This document shows, piece by piece, positions 14,159-22,503 of a stretch of DNA of 64,000 nt. The stretch's first letter is position 1. Every line of letters begins with the position of its first letter. Made by a program: the position numbers and the translations under genes. The DNA comes from Anniella stebbinsi (Eukaryota; Chordata; Lepidosauria; Squamata; Anniellidae). A model generated the notes under the pieces. The model worked only from the letters and a program-made list of their open reading frames with translations. It had not been told where the DNA came from and did not search any database. The stretch lies in contig JARDYH010000002.1 of NCBI GenBank assembly GCA_029215795.1, forward strand, positions 293,849,973 to 293,913,972. Reading direction: 5' to 3'.

Positions 14159-17100
14159 TTGAACAGGCCCAATGTCCAAGGAGCCATAAGATACTGGGGA
14201 TTTTCACTCTGAAGCCATAGCAGAGCCATGGATCTTAACCCTCTTCCAGACACCTCAGAAAGCCCCTCACAATCTTAGATGAGGACAGGGGGAGGAAAAA
14301 GGGGCCATGCTCATGGGTAGTGAGGAAGGAGGTCAGGATATGCTGTATCTTGTGGCCTCTCCAACACTGTCCCTGCCAGCATGACTCAGAGGCCCATCTA
14401 GTGGGAAACAATTAAAAAGAGGACAGAGAGGCAAAAAACACCTCCATTGCTCTCCCCTACCCTGCTGGAAGCAACCCAGCAGGGCAATCAGAGGCTTCTG
14501 TGTAGCAGATAGCAACCGATAGGGTTGTACCCTTAAAATTCTAATGCGCTTCAAGTTATTTATTATTCTGCCAATTGAAGAACACTCACCTCTAGCTTTT
14601 CACTAAAATCCTCTGAATAAGGAATAAACCTGCTGTCTTTATCTCCCTTGTAAAACCAAGTACATCGTCTCACTTCAGATTGTTCTTCTTCCCAATATAC
14701 AGATTTCCTTATTCGGTCATACAAGTAAATATCATAACGTCCCCCATCAGTACTCAACACCACATTCTCTGGATCAGGTTGCACTAGAAGTATAAAGATA
14801 GTTGTTTTATTACCTTTGCAACATGCCTCTTCCTCTTCCAGCTGATTAACCCATGCATTTTAGAAGTAAGGGAAAGCCTTCTCTTTTTCTTCTCTTCAAG
14901 ATTTATTTAGAACAGTGAATTTTTGAAGTTCAACCAAGGATGCTACTGGGAAATGTGGCATTTTGGAAAGTTTTCTGGACTTACTATTGCATGTCTCTTT
15001 CCCCAATTGTTCCACTTTGTTCACTGGTGGCGGTCAGAATGCAGACAACGTGAAATACACTAGCATTCTCACAGACAAAGAATTCCAATCAGTTTCAATT
15101 GGCTACCAGTACTCTGAAGAGTGGAGTCTGTATGAAAGGACAGCACCACAAGCACCAGGAAATGGACAGAATAGGAAAGTTCAGTAGATACCAAAGTTCA
15201 GTAGATACCAAACAGAAGGAAGAGGAAACAGGAGAAATAACATGAAAACTAGGAAAAGCAAGTGGCTCCTGGGCTTATTTGCTCTTTGCAATAGTGTACA
15301 GGAAAATATTCAAGACACAAACAATCATATAAATTAGATCAATGTTCACTGCTTATGTTAAGTAATGCTGCATTCTAACTAAAATGTACCCCTGCTCAAT
15401 GACTGCTTCCCATTTCATCTAACTATCCTCACCCTCTGACAGTCATTACTGTCTATTCATTCATGAATAATTGTGGTAAAAAGTTAATACAAGTGTTTTA
15501 TTTGATATCTTGTTCTGTATTATGACAGTCAGAAATGCATTGTATAATATTATACAATTATTTCTACTGGATCTTCTTATACAGCCAAGCCAACTTTCTT
15601 AGAAGTATATAGGGTATGAGGAAAATGCTCTGTCCTCTCTATAGTCTCCTGGCTAGCAAGTTGTGCCTTGTTGCCTATGTACAGAGGTGATGCCAAGAAG
15701 AATGAAACAAAGCCCTGCTGTAAAAACAAAAACATGGCATTGAATTTGTAAGCAGAAGTCTTGTTCATCTCTGATTGTGGGATCTGCCATGTACTACATT
15801 CCCACTGAAGAAATTCCAGAATGAGAATATGCAAAAATATGTCCAGCTTTAAGTAGGATCTGCTCCTCTCGTCGCGAATCACAATATGTTATTTCTCTTT
15901 ACATCCAAAGCCAAAGGGCCCTCACACTAAGGAAAGATACAGATGTCTTCTGCAATCTTACCAGAATTATAAACTTCCTCTAGAGTTGTAGAATCTAGGA
16001 CACTGAATGGCATCCAAAGCTCCTTGTTTTCCACCTCCTTGCAGTAAAACCAGTGGGGTTGAATTGGCTCATAATGGTTATGTAACAAGACAGGAGGTGC
16101 CTTCACCAGTGCGCCTGCTGACATTGAAGTCTGAGATGGCAGTGATGATAGCGGTGATGAAAACTGAAAATAAAACCAGTTTAAATATGTATAGTTTTTT
16201 GCTCAAAGCGTTACTCTATTTTTAGTTCCAGACTAGCACACACACAAAATCTGCCCTCTGGATTACTGTAATCATGTTCATTATTCTCATACATTTCTTC
16301 AATTAACTTCTAGGACTGGCCCTGGTCAGATCCAGCAAAAGGGTTCCAAGTTACTTAATTCCATATGCTTGATCACTAATTACATCTAAGCTTGATTCAA
16401 GTTGGGAGTTGTCAACTTTCACACCTGAGCTCTGCATCAAGACTCCATTCAATGTAACTTGCAAAAGTTATTTATTTAAATGCAAGAACTAGTTAGTCTC
16501 AAAATTTTGTAGGCATCTTTGGATTGGGACAGTAATTACCTAACTAGACAAATATTGTCAACTGTCTGTTTTTTATTGTTATTATAATGTCAGGAACAAG
16601 GATGGGGAACTTGCGGTCCTCCTGATGTTGTTAGACTGCAACTCCCTTAATCCCTCACCATTGACTATGCTGGGTAGGGCTGATGGGAGTTGCAGTCCAA
16701 CATCTTCTGGCAGGAATGACAGGCATACAGGAGTCAATGTTACAAATGTATATTCCCTTAATTTGGGAGCAGACATATTCGCCCCGCTAACTTTCTCCAA
16801 AGCATTTGTTCTACTCCGAAATGCCAATTAAGTCACATAACCTAGCTTCTCTTATTGGCCATGTTCTGAAAATAAAAAATCACAGTTCTAAACCAACAGA
16901 GATGCTAGAAGATGAAAAAAAATGCAACAAGGATCAATAGAGAAGCATTACACTGCACAGCCCTTAAAATTTTATAGTCATTCCAAGAAGTGAAAAGACA
17001 ATTTTCATACCGGTGGCAGTGGCCCTGGAGGAGTTGGATACATCTGCATAGGTGGTACAGAAGGTGGAGGATGGACACTCTGAGTGGGCGTCTGTGTTTG

Positions 17101-20100
17101 TTGGAGCTGAGGTGGAGTGATGTAAGGATTGGCTCTGCTGCTTAAATTAGTATGACGATATGGGTTGTAGCCTTGCTGTGATGTGCCATGAGGTGGAGTT
17201 GAAAAGCCCGTTGTTGGAGGACCACTCTGCAGGGGTGTCTGATAAGAACCAATTCCTTGTAATGAAGTAGGTGATGTATTAAAAGACTGTGATTTGGGAA
17301 GAGATGATGAGAAAGCATTTGGCCCATCTTGTGATCCAGGCAAAAGTGGAAGAGAAACTGGAGGCTTAGAGAAAGCAGATGTTCCAACTTGGGGTGAGGA
17401 TGTCACTCCTAACGGCGGCTGCCCAATGCTTCCAAAGGGATCACTGCTACTGGGAACTTGGGAGAAATAACTGAAAGTTGGCGGAGGATTAGGATTTGCA
17501 GAAGTCTGGCCTAAGAAGCTGTCTTCTTCACCAACATCAGCAGTATCATCTGCAATCAAGGATATAGCAGTTTTATTAAAATAAAAGTAAGTCTAAACTC
17601 ACTATTTTAAACATTTTTTCCTGAATAAGAAATCTTATTCAGGTCTGATGCTTTCTTGTTCACTTATATCACATTGTCCCAGAGTTCAAGGACTTTCCTT
17701 GTTTAAAGCTATTATGGTATCAATTCCAAAAGCAGGGATTAAAGCACATGTGGAAAACCCATGACCCTGGGGGGAGGGGGTTCCCCTACAGCCTAGAGGT
17801 GCCCTTAGCCCCCTCCCAATTCCCCTCCTCACACCTCTTTCTCTGTATCTTCAGGGCCTAAAACATACACTTTTGCCACTTTAGCTCACTATACTCTATG
17901 GTTATTGTTCTTGAGTGAGAAACCAGGGAATACAACAAGCTAGGGGTCAAAAGATGCTATAGCTCTCTGTGGTTTCTCCCTCAAGAATCTTATTTTTGAG
18001 AGAGAAACTATGGAGCAAAGTAGGCTAGAGCAGCTACCTCTTCTCTCTGATCAGGAAGAGAAAAGCCAAGGGGAAAAAAGTAACCCTCATCTCCCCTAAG
18101 ATACTGAGAAGTTTCCCCTGTGAGGGGAGATAAGGATATATGTGGGGAAGTGTGTGTGAGAGAGAGGAGGGGCAGACAGTGACAATCAATGAGGGGGGTT
18201 AGGGAGTTTGCACCTGTGGCAGTGAATGGGCAAGGGGGAAGGCTATGGATTTGTGTATGTTTGCATGTGTACATAGGAGAGGGAGCCCAGGCCTCACCCA
18301 CCACTGACTGGCCACACCCACTGCTGGCATGCTGCCCCCCCCATCTGCCATCCACACATGTGGCCCTTGAGGGTGGGCAGTCACCTATTACATTTAACAA
18401 ACCAGCTTGCCAAGTAACCAGTTCTCTTTGCTAACATTTTTAGTATGCTAGACTTATGGACAAATCATTACAGAGATTTCCTCCCTTATGTCCCATCATG
18501 GCTCCTACCAGCAACCTCTTAAACAACTTATGTAACAAGGGCAAGGAAAGAGGCATTCTCGATGCCTAGTCCATCACTCGGAACTCTCTTCCTTCTGAAA
18601 CATGTGCCTCAGCACTATCTGGAGGCACAGTAAGCCCTGTTGTTTTCAATACATGTTTACAGACAGGTTTTTCATAGTGTTATTTTGTGTTTTGTTATTT
18701 CAACTTTGTGACTCTTTTACAAAAACATTGCTAATGCCTGTTATCATGAGGTTGTTATATAAATCCTTGACATCTCTAGACAAGCTGGGATATATTTTTT
18801 TTAAAAAACACACTCAAAACCAAAAATTATTACCAGTTATTCATTAACATAAGAGTAGATTTTTGTTTAAAGACAACCATCAGTTTAATACCAAAATTTG
18901 AGATTAATTCTCAAGTTAGAATTAAAGTTACAGTAACAAGCAAAGAATAACAAGCAAAGAATAACTGGATTTCCATAAAACCTAGCTGATGTAATTAGCA
19001 CCCCAAATTCAACATAAACGTTCCATGATATATCAATACAAAGCAGCATTTTTAAAATATAGATGGAAAATTAAAGCTGGATGCCAGTCCTTGCTTCTCT
19101 TTACTGTAACTACTTTTTAGGAATTCTCTACCTGTGTGTTTCATTAGAATGGTGGGGGCACACACATGCACAGACAGAAAACATTGAAGAAATAGGTGTA
19201 ATATATTGACTTTACTTGTTAATTTCAGAATGGTAATGTTTACATACTTGTAGAAGAGTTCATGTCAAATGTCAGGAATGAGGCTATTCTTGGCCCATAA
19301 ACTCCAGTACTGTATTCCAGTTGGTAACAATTTCCCAAGGTCTTTCTCAGTTCTGTTACTACATGCAAACATGTGCTCTATGAAAGGGGCTAAAACCCCT
19401 CAAGGCTAGAGCACTCAGTATTCCTGGGCAGCCTCTAAACAAGAATTCAGTGTGGTGCAACCACAGATGTATTATTCCTATGCAGCTATTTTGGATTGTC
19501 CTTAGTCGTTATCTTTTTTAAAAAAGAACAACAACAGTGCAACTATTTCAACAGAGCTTAGATTCTTCCTGTTTCTTCCTCTCAAATAAAGAACACCAAA
19601 ACAAGTAGGAGAGTCATATTTTACAACGTTGAGAATGCTCAATATTATTGACTTGATATATTCTGGATGAAAATATAAATTATTCTCAAAATGTAATGTA
19701 GTCTTCATTTGCAATCTCTCCCACCTCCCAAAAGCCAAGTTTCCCAAAGCCTCTGAAATGCAGATACTAATACATAAGGTGAAACATTTGTTTTTCCTAA
19801 AAGGTTTGAAAAATTGCAATTCGCATTTTTATCCTCCCAGAAGAGCAGAACAGGAAAAACTCCGATCTAGTTCACATTAGCAAATGTTTTAACAATACTT
19901 TCAGTAGAAGGACATCATACCATTTTTAATAAATACAAGATGCAAATAAAAGAATAGGACATACAGATCAGCAACAACCACTCTAAGTAGATCTGAACTT
20001 GTTTACTGTTGTTGTTTTTAAAGTGAAGACCTAAGATCAGTTCATACATCCATCTGATGAAATAAGCTATAGCGCTCAAAACCCTATGTTACAATATGTT

Positions 20101-22147
20101 TATTAGACTGGGAACTTAGGTTACTTCAGCAGTGTGGTAGTTGCATCAGTAAGACTCCTTCCCACAACCACAGGTAAGATGAGAAGTCCAGGACTATAGA
20201 GGAAGAGACCATGCTATTATGGCCCCACTGCATGCAAATATTAACCCTAGAAAATTGGACTGTGTAGGGCAGCCAGTGTTGGCTCATCCCTTTAAACAGT
20301 AACACAAAAAGGAGTACTGTTGCTGGGGCTCTCACAGTGCCAAGATAATCAAGAACCCTATTTTAGGCTTTAATGACAAGTGGAAGGCTCATCATTGTTT
20401 TCATACAGAAGTGCAGCTTCCTGGAATGGCTGCAATATATAAACTCAGTAACAAAGAAGTCCCAAAGTCCAGTATGGGAAGACTTTTTTTTAATGAAATA
20501 AGCCAGAACTTTATCTCAACTCCGCTCAAGCTTGCTTGTTATCACACAAATTCAATATCTGCACTGATGGAGAATTGTAATCATGAAAAACCATAGCCCA
20601 GTCATTATTACAAGAGAGCTTGGAACATACTCTGCAATCCAGTGTTGAAAAATGAAAATAAACTCCAAACCTAACCTCTATGCTGCTACACATTTATTAA
20701 AAATCTCAGAGAGCAGGAACATTGTGGATCTTTTATTAGTTCTAAAACTATACTCACCTCACCACACATGAATTCATTTATTGTACAAAACATTACCTTA
20801 ATCAAAATCAGTAACAGAGATAGGAATCTGAAATATGGAACATTTGGCAGTGGGAGGCTACCCTCACACTAGCCCGATTCATAGTACAGCAGAGTGATTA
20901 ACATGTGTCATTAGTCTGCTTTAAGAACTCCTAAGTATGTTTCCTAAAAATGCTGTCCCTAAAGAATGTCTCATCACCAAAAGCCACCCACAAACCCAGC
21001 TGGGTTCCCTAAAGAAGCTACATTTTCTCTCTCATCTTATACACTCGACACCCACTGTCATCAGCCAGCACCTTCTGTTGGTCTCCCATCAACATCCCAG
21101 TGCTCTTCTCCCATACCCTGTTTCTCAATGTTAGTTATCTCTCCCAGCTCTTCATCACCTGCACCCTTCTAAAGAGACCCATCAATGATAAAAGTCAATG
21201 ATAAATTCTCTTGTGGAACAGCTACCTCCCACCATACACCCTTCCAATGCTTAGTCTCAAGAAAAAGAAAAGCCAGAATCCAAGTCAGTCTGGGGGAAAA
21301 TACCCCCAATCCATGGGGACTGTCTGTAATTATTCAGTAGTATGTCTTGTGGCATCATAAAAACAAGCAGATAAACTGTAGCATAAACTTTTGTGAATGA
21401 GAGCCACCAGTTGGCAAATACGCATGGCTTTTGGGGGATGGAGAAAAAGAATGGGGCAAAACAGCAACAAAATGCAAAAAGTAAAGTCTGTAACAATTCT
21501 GTTAAAGGTTAAGATAAACGAAGTGATCATTCGCAGTAACAATAATTGGTAAGAGAAATACAATCCACCTTCAGTCGATGGTACTTCTATTATGCCAAAT
21601 ACTACAAGGTTGACCACTCGCATTGGAAAGAGTTGCTGGGGTTCAGCCCCGGCACAACTCGAGTCCCCACCAGCTTCTCAACGCGAAGTTCCCCTTCTAA
21701 TCAACTCATTTCCCTCCACGTCTACCAAAGGCAGCACTTTCTTCAAGCCTTTCTCACAAAGCAGCATTTCTAACCCCTCCTCTCCTCCCTCAGCTTATCG
21801 TGTACCTCTACAATTTGCGAGCCCATAAAAGGGAGGGGAGCAAGAGGGCTTGCCCATCTACAAGCGTCCTAACTTGCCTCGAGTCCTGTGGATACAGCAG
21901 GCTACACATATAAACAAGGGGGGGGGGGGAATCAAACAACAACAACCCCCCCTTGCCAAGACCCCTCTCACTGACCTGCAGTCAGAAGGCCAGGCCCCGA
22001 GGCGGCAGGAGGAGGTGCCGGGACTTGGCTTACTGGGATGAATGGGACGGTGAAATTGAATTCAGTGGCTGACGAAGAGAAGAGCAAGTTGGTGCCGCTA
22101 CTGGCCGAGGAGATACTGCCGGCCGCAGAAGCTTTAGGGGCAGCCAT
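27..22147 (-). CDS. SEC23IP: SEC23-interacting protein (p125), partial: coding exons 1-12, C-terminus off the left edge
   Basis: Cytosolic partner of COPII subunit SEC23 that acts at ER exit sites; family: intracellular phospholipase A1-like (with DDHD1 and DDHD2). Twelve exons join in frame to 712 codons. Residues 58-237 form the Pro/Ser/Gln-rich segment that in the human protein binds SEC23. A WWE-like region follows (HWFYCKEVE, about 262-390), then the family block [14 protein letters not shown] in exon 7. The lipase-type GHSLG nucleophile motif has its Ser near residue 585, and a SAM domain begins near 657 ([16 protein letters not shown]). The DDHD domain would lie left of position 1. The start at 22147 is the first in-frame ATG; the residues after it ([15 protein letters not shown]) match the human N-terminus. 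The gene is head-to-head with MCMBP. No frameshift or premature stop is visible. Human length is about 1000 residues, so roughly 70% is here. Identity is from recognition, not a search. Confidence 0.97.
123..2132 (-). other. SEC23IP: SEC23IP intron 11: LINE tail and unidentified sequence
   Basis: Contains the LINE-like tail at about 1690-1990. The block at 430-960 is GC-richer and may be an old repeat I do not recognise. The rest shows no gene. Confidence 0.6.
1690..1990 (+). repeat. CR1/L2-like LINE 3' end
   Basis: The sequence runs from CTGCCTCAAGAACTACAATTG through a T-rich stretch to GTACACTGCCTTGATAGC and ends in AAGAATAAATAAAC. This is the usual layout of squamate non-LTR tails. Confidence 0.55.
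2133..2294 (-). CDS. SEC23IP: SEC23IP coding exon 11 (start of SAM domain)
   Basis: Acceptor TTTCTTTCAAG; donor GTACAG. Fifty-four codons in phase 0: a variable acidic linker, then [20 protein letters not shown] and TESL, the first half of the SAM domain. Confidence 0.95.
2346..2571. mobile_element. 226-bp non-autonomous DNA element, copy 1 (Harbinger-like)
   Basis: Terminal inverted repeats GGCTGAATTCGGACAACAC and its near-complement at the right end (ending GTCCGAATTCAGCC), flanked by TAT on both sides. It has the same length as, and is almost identical to, the element at 49078-49303. It carries no coding capacity. GGC termini and 3-bp duplications suggest PIF/Harbinger; this is inference. 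Confidence 0.8.
2711..2810 (+). repeat. Fragment of tRNA-Ala-derived SINE
   Basis: GCACATGCTTTGCATGCAGA followed by AGGTTCAAGCTC resembles the anticodon arm and B box of the SINE at 31725-31916, in the opposite orientation. Confidence 0.45.
3622..3740 (-). CDS. SEC23IP: SEC23IP coding exon 10
   Basis: Acceptor TTATCTCTCCAG; donor GTATTT. It completes the GHSLG Gly and reads [14 protein letters not shown], then [19 protein letters not shown]. Confidence 0.94.
4059..4267 (-). CDS. SEC23IP: SEC23IP coding exon 9 (GHSLG lipase motif)
   Basis: Acceptor TGTTCCTAG; donor GTAATT. The 209-bp exon reads [20 protein letters not shown], then [17 protein letters not shown], and ends ISVAGHSLG with the final Gly codon split. 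GHSLG fits the GxSxG nucleophile elbow of the iPLA1 family. Confidence 0.96.
4640..4880. repeat. Possible decayed fold-back element in SEC23IP intron 8
   Basis: Repeated CACTGGGTTGTTTAGGGGCTA and CACTGGGTTATTTAGACCC motifs precede GC-richer sequence. Ends are not defined. Confidence 0.3.
5569..5710 (-). CDS. SEC23IP: SEC23IP coding exon 8
   Basis: Acceptor CTTTTAAAAG; donor GTAGGT. It encodes [19 protein letters not shown], then [20 protein letters not shown], in frame with both neighbours. Confidence 0.95.
5904..6469 (-). mobile_element. Solo LTR with 5-bp target-site duplication
   Basis: Read on the minus strand it starts TGTCAGGATCAGG and ends ATTTCAAGC..ATCATGACA-type sequence, with TG..CA ends. 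The duplication CCTTT lies at 5899-5903 and 6470-6474. AATAAA on the minus strand (GCTGAATAAAGTTTTGTGG, around 5960-5980) marks orientation. No second LTR or internal region is nearby, so it is a solo LTR of Gypsy or endogenous-retrovirus type; the family is not determined. It sits in SEC23IP intron 7. Confidence 0.75.
7054..7143 (-). CDS. SEC23IP: SEC23IP coding exon 7 (VHGIGP block)
   Basis: A 90-bp exon, phase 1 on both sides. It encodes [20 protein letters not shown] and [10 protein letters not shown]. The acceptor TTTTTATAG is followed directly by GTGAGT, so the exon begins with a donor-like hexamer. Donor GTAGGT. Confidence 0.95.
7560..7700 (+). repeat. LINE/SINE 3' tail with CCCGCCTC hairpin and ATT/ATC microsatellite
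   Basis: CCCGCCTCGATCCAGAGGG and GAGGCGGG form a hairpin, followed by TAAGAAATAAATTATT and (ATT)n, (ATC)n. The same tail is at 14080-14157 and 37235-37310. Confidence 0.65.
8100..10140. repeat. Repeat-bearing stretch with six ZNF143/THAP11-like motifs
   Basis: Forward motifs of the form CTACAACTCCCAGCATGCC occur at 8122-8144, 8147-8167 and 9097-9121. Reverse forms occur at 8763-8784, 9428-9451 and 10115-10136. Blocks 8095-8225 and 9060-9180 are diverged copies of each other in the same orientation. No reading frame of interest. It may be a single composite repeat; class not recognised. Confidence 0.55.
9535..9680 (+). repeat. Short tandem duplication
   Basis: AATTTAATTTGTTTTAAAG..CACAGGCCTAG occurs twice, about 100 bases apart, with a third partial CCTCACAG unit after it. 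Confidence 0.5.
10190..10378 (+). repeat. CR1/L2-like LINE tail ending in (AAT)n
   Basis: T-rich 3' region, then TTGTAAACCGCCCAGACAGC and TTCGGTTGTGGGGCAGTATA, then about eleven AAT units. This is a very common squamate tail type. Confidence 0.7.
10735..10830 (+). repeat. Decayed LINE tail
   Basis: GTATACTGCTTTGAGGGCCC..AGCAGCTTATACATTTGAG..TATAAATATAAATAAG resembles a mutated version of the tail at 10190-10378. Confidence 0.45.
10873..11950 (-). mobile_element. Decayed DIRS-type tyrosine-recombinase retroelement
   Basis: Minus-strand translation of 11950-11625 contains [17 protein letters not shown] and [20 protein letters not shown], and 11410-11201 contains [20 protein letters not shown]. 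These match the tyrosine recombinase of DIRS1-like elements, with HxxR reading HSTQ here. The frame is broken. The left end has an inverted pair: GGTTGCTTACCTGTAACTG.. at 10873-10925 and its complement at 11121-11165. It lies in SEC23IP intron 6. Confidence 0.75.
12234..12354 (-). CDS. SEC23IP: SEC23IP coding exon 6
   Basis: Acceptor GATTTTTCAG; donor GTGAGT. It encodes [16 protein letters not shown], then [20 protein letters not shown] plus one base. Confidence 0.95.
12433..12522. repeat. Short palindromic element (AATCCTAT family)
   Basis: GGCTGCAATCCTATGCACA at the left and GAATAGGATTGCTCTGCC at the right are imperfect inverted repeats. This is a common short fold-back repeat of reptiles, moderately decayed. 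Confidence 0.5.
12988..13077 (-). CDS. SEC23IP: SEC23IP coding exon 5
   Basis: A 90-bp phase-0 exon between acceptor CCTTTGCAG and donor GTAATG. It encodes [18 protein letters not shown] then [12 protein letters not shown]. Confidence 0.95.
13742..14171. mobile_element. Fold-back element carrying a LINE-like tail
   Basis: TGGGCCTGATCA at the left and TTGAACAGGCCCA at the right are inverted. Inside are repeated CTTAAACC/AAGGTGTC palindromes, then the CCCACCTCGATCC..GAGGCGGG tail and (ATT)n at about 14125-14157. Same internal arrangement as 36761-37419. No clear target duplication. Confidence 0.5.
14590..14783 (-). CDS. SEC23IP: SEC23IP coding exon 4 (WWE-like)
   Basis: Acceptor ATACTTCTAG; donor GTGAGT. 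The 194-bp exon completes the split Val codon, then reads [20 protein letters not shown], then [20 protein letters not shown], and ends SEKLE in phase 0. Confidence 0.96.
15962..16163 (-). CDS. SEC23IP: SEC23IP coding exon 3
   Basis: Acceptor TTTTATTTTCAG; donor GTAAGA. The frame reads from [11 protein letters not shown] through [17 protein letters not shown] to LEEVYNS plus one base. It begins the WWE-like region. Confidence 0.95.
16601..16716. repeat. Palindromic ACAACTCCCATCA-type element, copy 1
   Basis: GTTAGACTGCAACTCCCTTA and GATGGGAGTTGCAGTCCAAC are inverted halves around CATTGACTATGCTGG. Related copies lie at 24956, 50479, 60264 and 61745. Confidence 0.65.
17011..17549 (-). CDS. SEC23IP: SEC23IP coding exon 2 (proline-rich SEC23-binding region)
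   Basis: The 539-bp exon follows acceptor TTGATTGCAG and ends before donor GTATGA, in phase 0. It encodes [35 protein letters not shown] and [13 protein letters not shown], all recognisable SEC23IP blocks, and ends in Pro-rich sequence. Confidence 0.96.
17550..21975 (-). other. SEC23IP: SEC23IP intron 1: no gene seen
   Basis: About 4.4 kb of AT-rich sequence. It includes a GC-richer block at 17760-18390 with poly-pyrimidine runs, a short AACAAGCAAAGAAT tandem at 18940 and a G-run at 21919-21929. No recognisable repeat family or exon. Confidence 0.6.
21976..22147 (-). CDS. SEC23IP: SEC23IP coding exon 1
   Basis: The start codon is the complement of CAT at 22145-22147, in context GACATGG. It encodes 57 residues plus one base, including [13 protein letters not shown]. 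Donor on the minus strand is GCAG|GTCAGT. An in-frame extension upstream has no ATG. Confidence 0.95.
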
Positions 22148-22445
22148 GTCTGTGGTGCTTCCACGTCTCCGGCTCTCTCTGTCCCTCTCCGATTCGGCCC
22201 AGCCCCTTCCGCCCGGCTCCAAGATGGAGTCGCTGCTCTTCCCCCTCCTCTCCCGCCAGCCTGAGCCCGCGCTGAGGAGAAGAGAGAAGTGAAGTGAGGA
22301 GAAGAGTCAGCTCGGCCTGCTCGCGCTGCCACTGCCAGAAGCCTTGCTCCTGCCTTTCCCTAGAGCCATTGCCCGGCGTCTAAACGCGGCTCTGAAGACC
22401 TTGGCGTGCCTCCTGGCTTAAAAGAGGCTTTGAAGAACCGAAAAA
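22148..22445. promoter_or_regulatory. Shared bidirectional SEC23IP/MCMBP promoter and 5' UTRs
   Basis: Only 298 bases separate the divergent start codons. The stretch is GC-rich and rich in CpG compared with flanking introns, and I see no TATA box. AAGATGG (a YY1-like core) lies at 22222-22228 and a CCCTTCCGCC ETS-like stretch just left of it. Transcription starts cannot be placed from sequence alone. Confidence 0.8.
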
Positions 22446-22503
22446 ATGCCGTGTGTGGCGGACTGGCTGAACTGCCCTCTCAGTATCGTGCAGGGCATCT
22501 TCG
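22446..22503 (+). CDS. MCMBP: MCMBP coding exon 1
   Basis: ATG at 22446 begins [19 protein letters not shown], matching the human N-terminus (MPC..DW). Donor G|GTGAGG, phase 1. Confidence 0.96.

Noticed and set aside
21968..22222. N-terminally extended SEC23IP start near 22222
   Set aside because: The extension begins at TTG (complement of CAA), not ATG; the first in-frame ATG is at 22147 and matches the human start.
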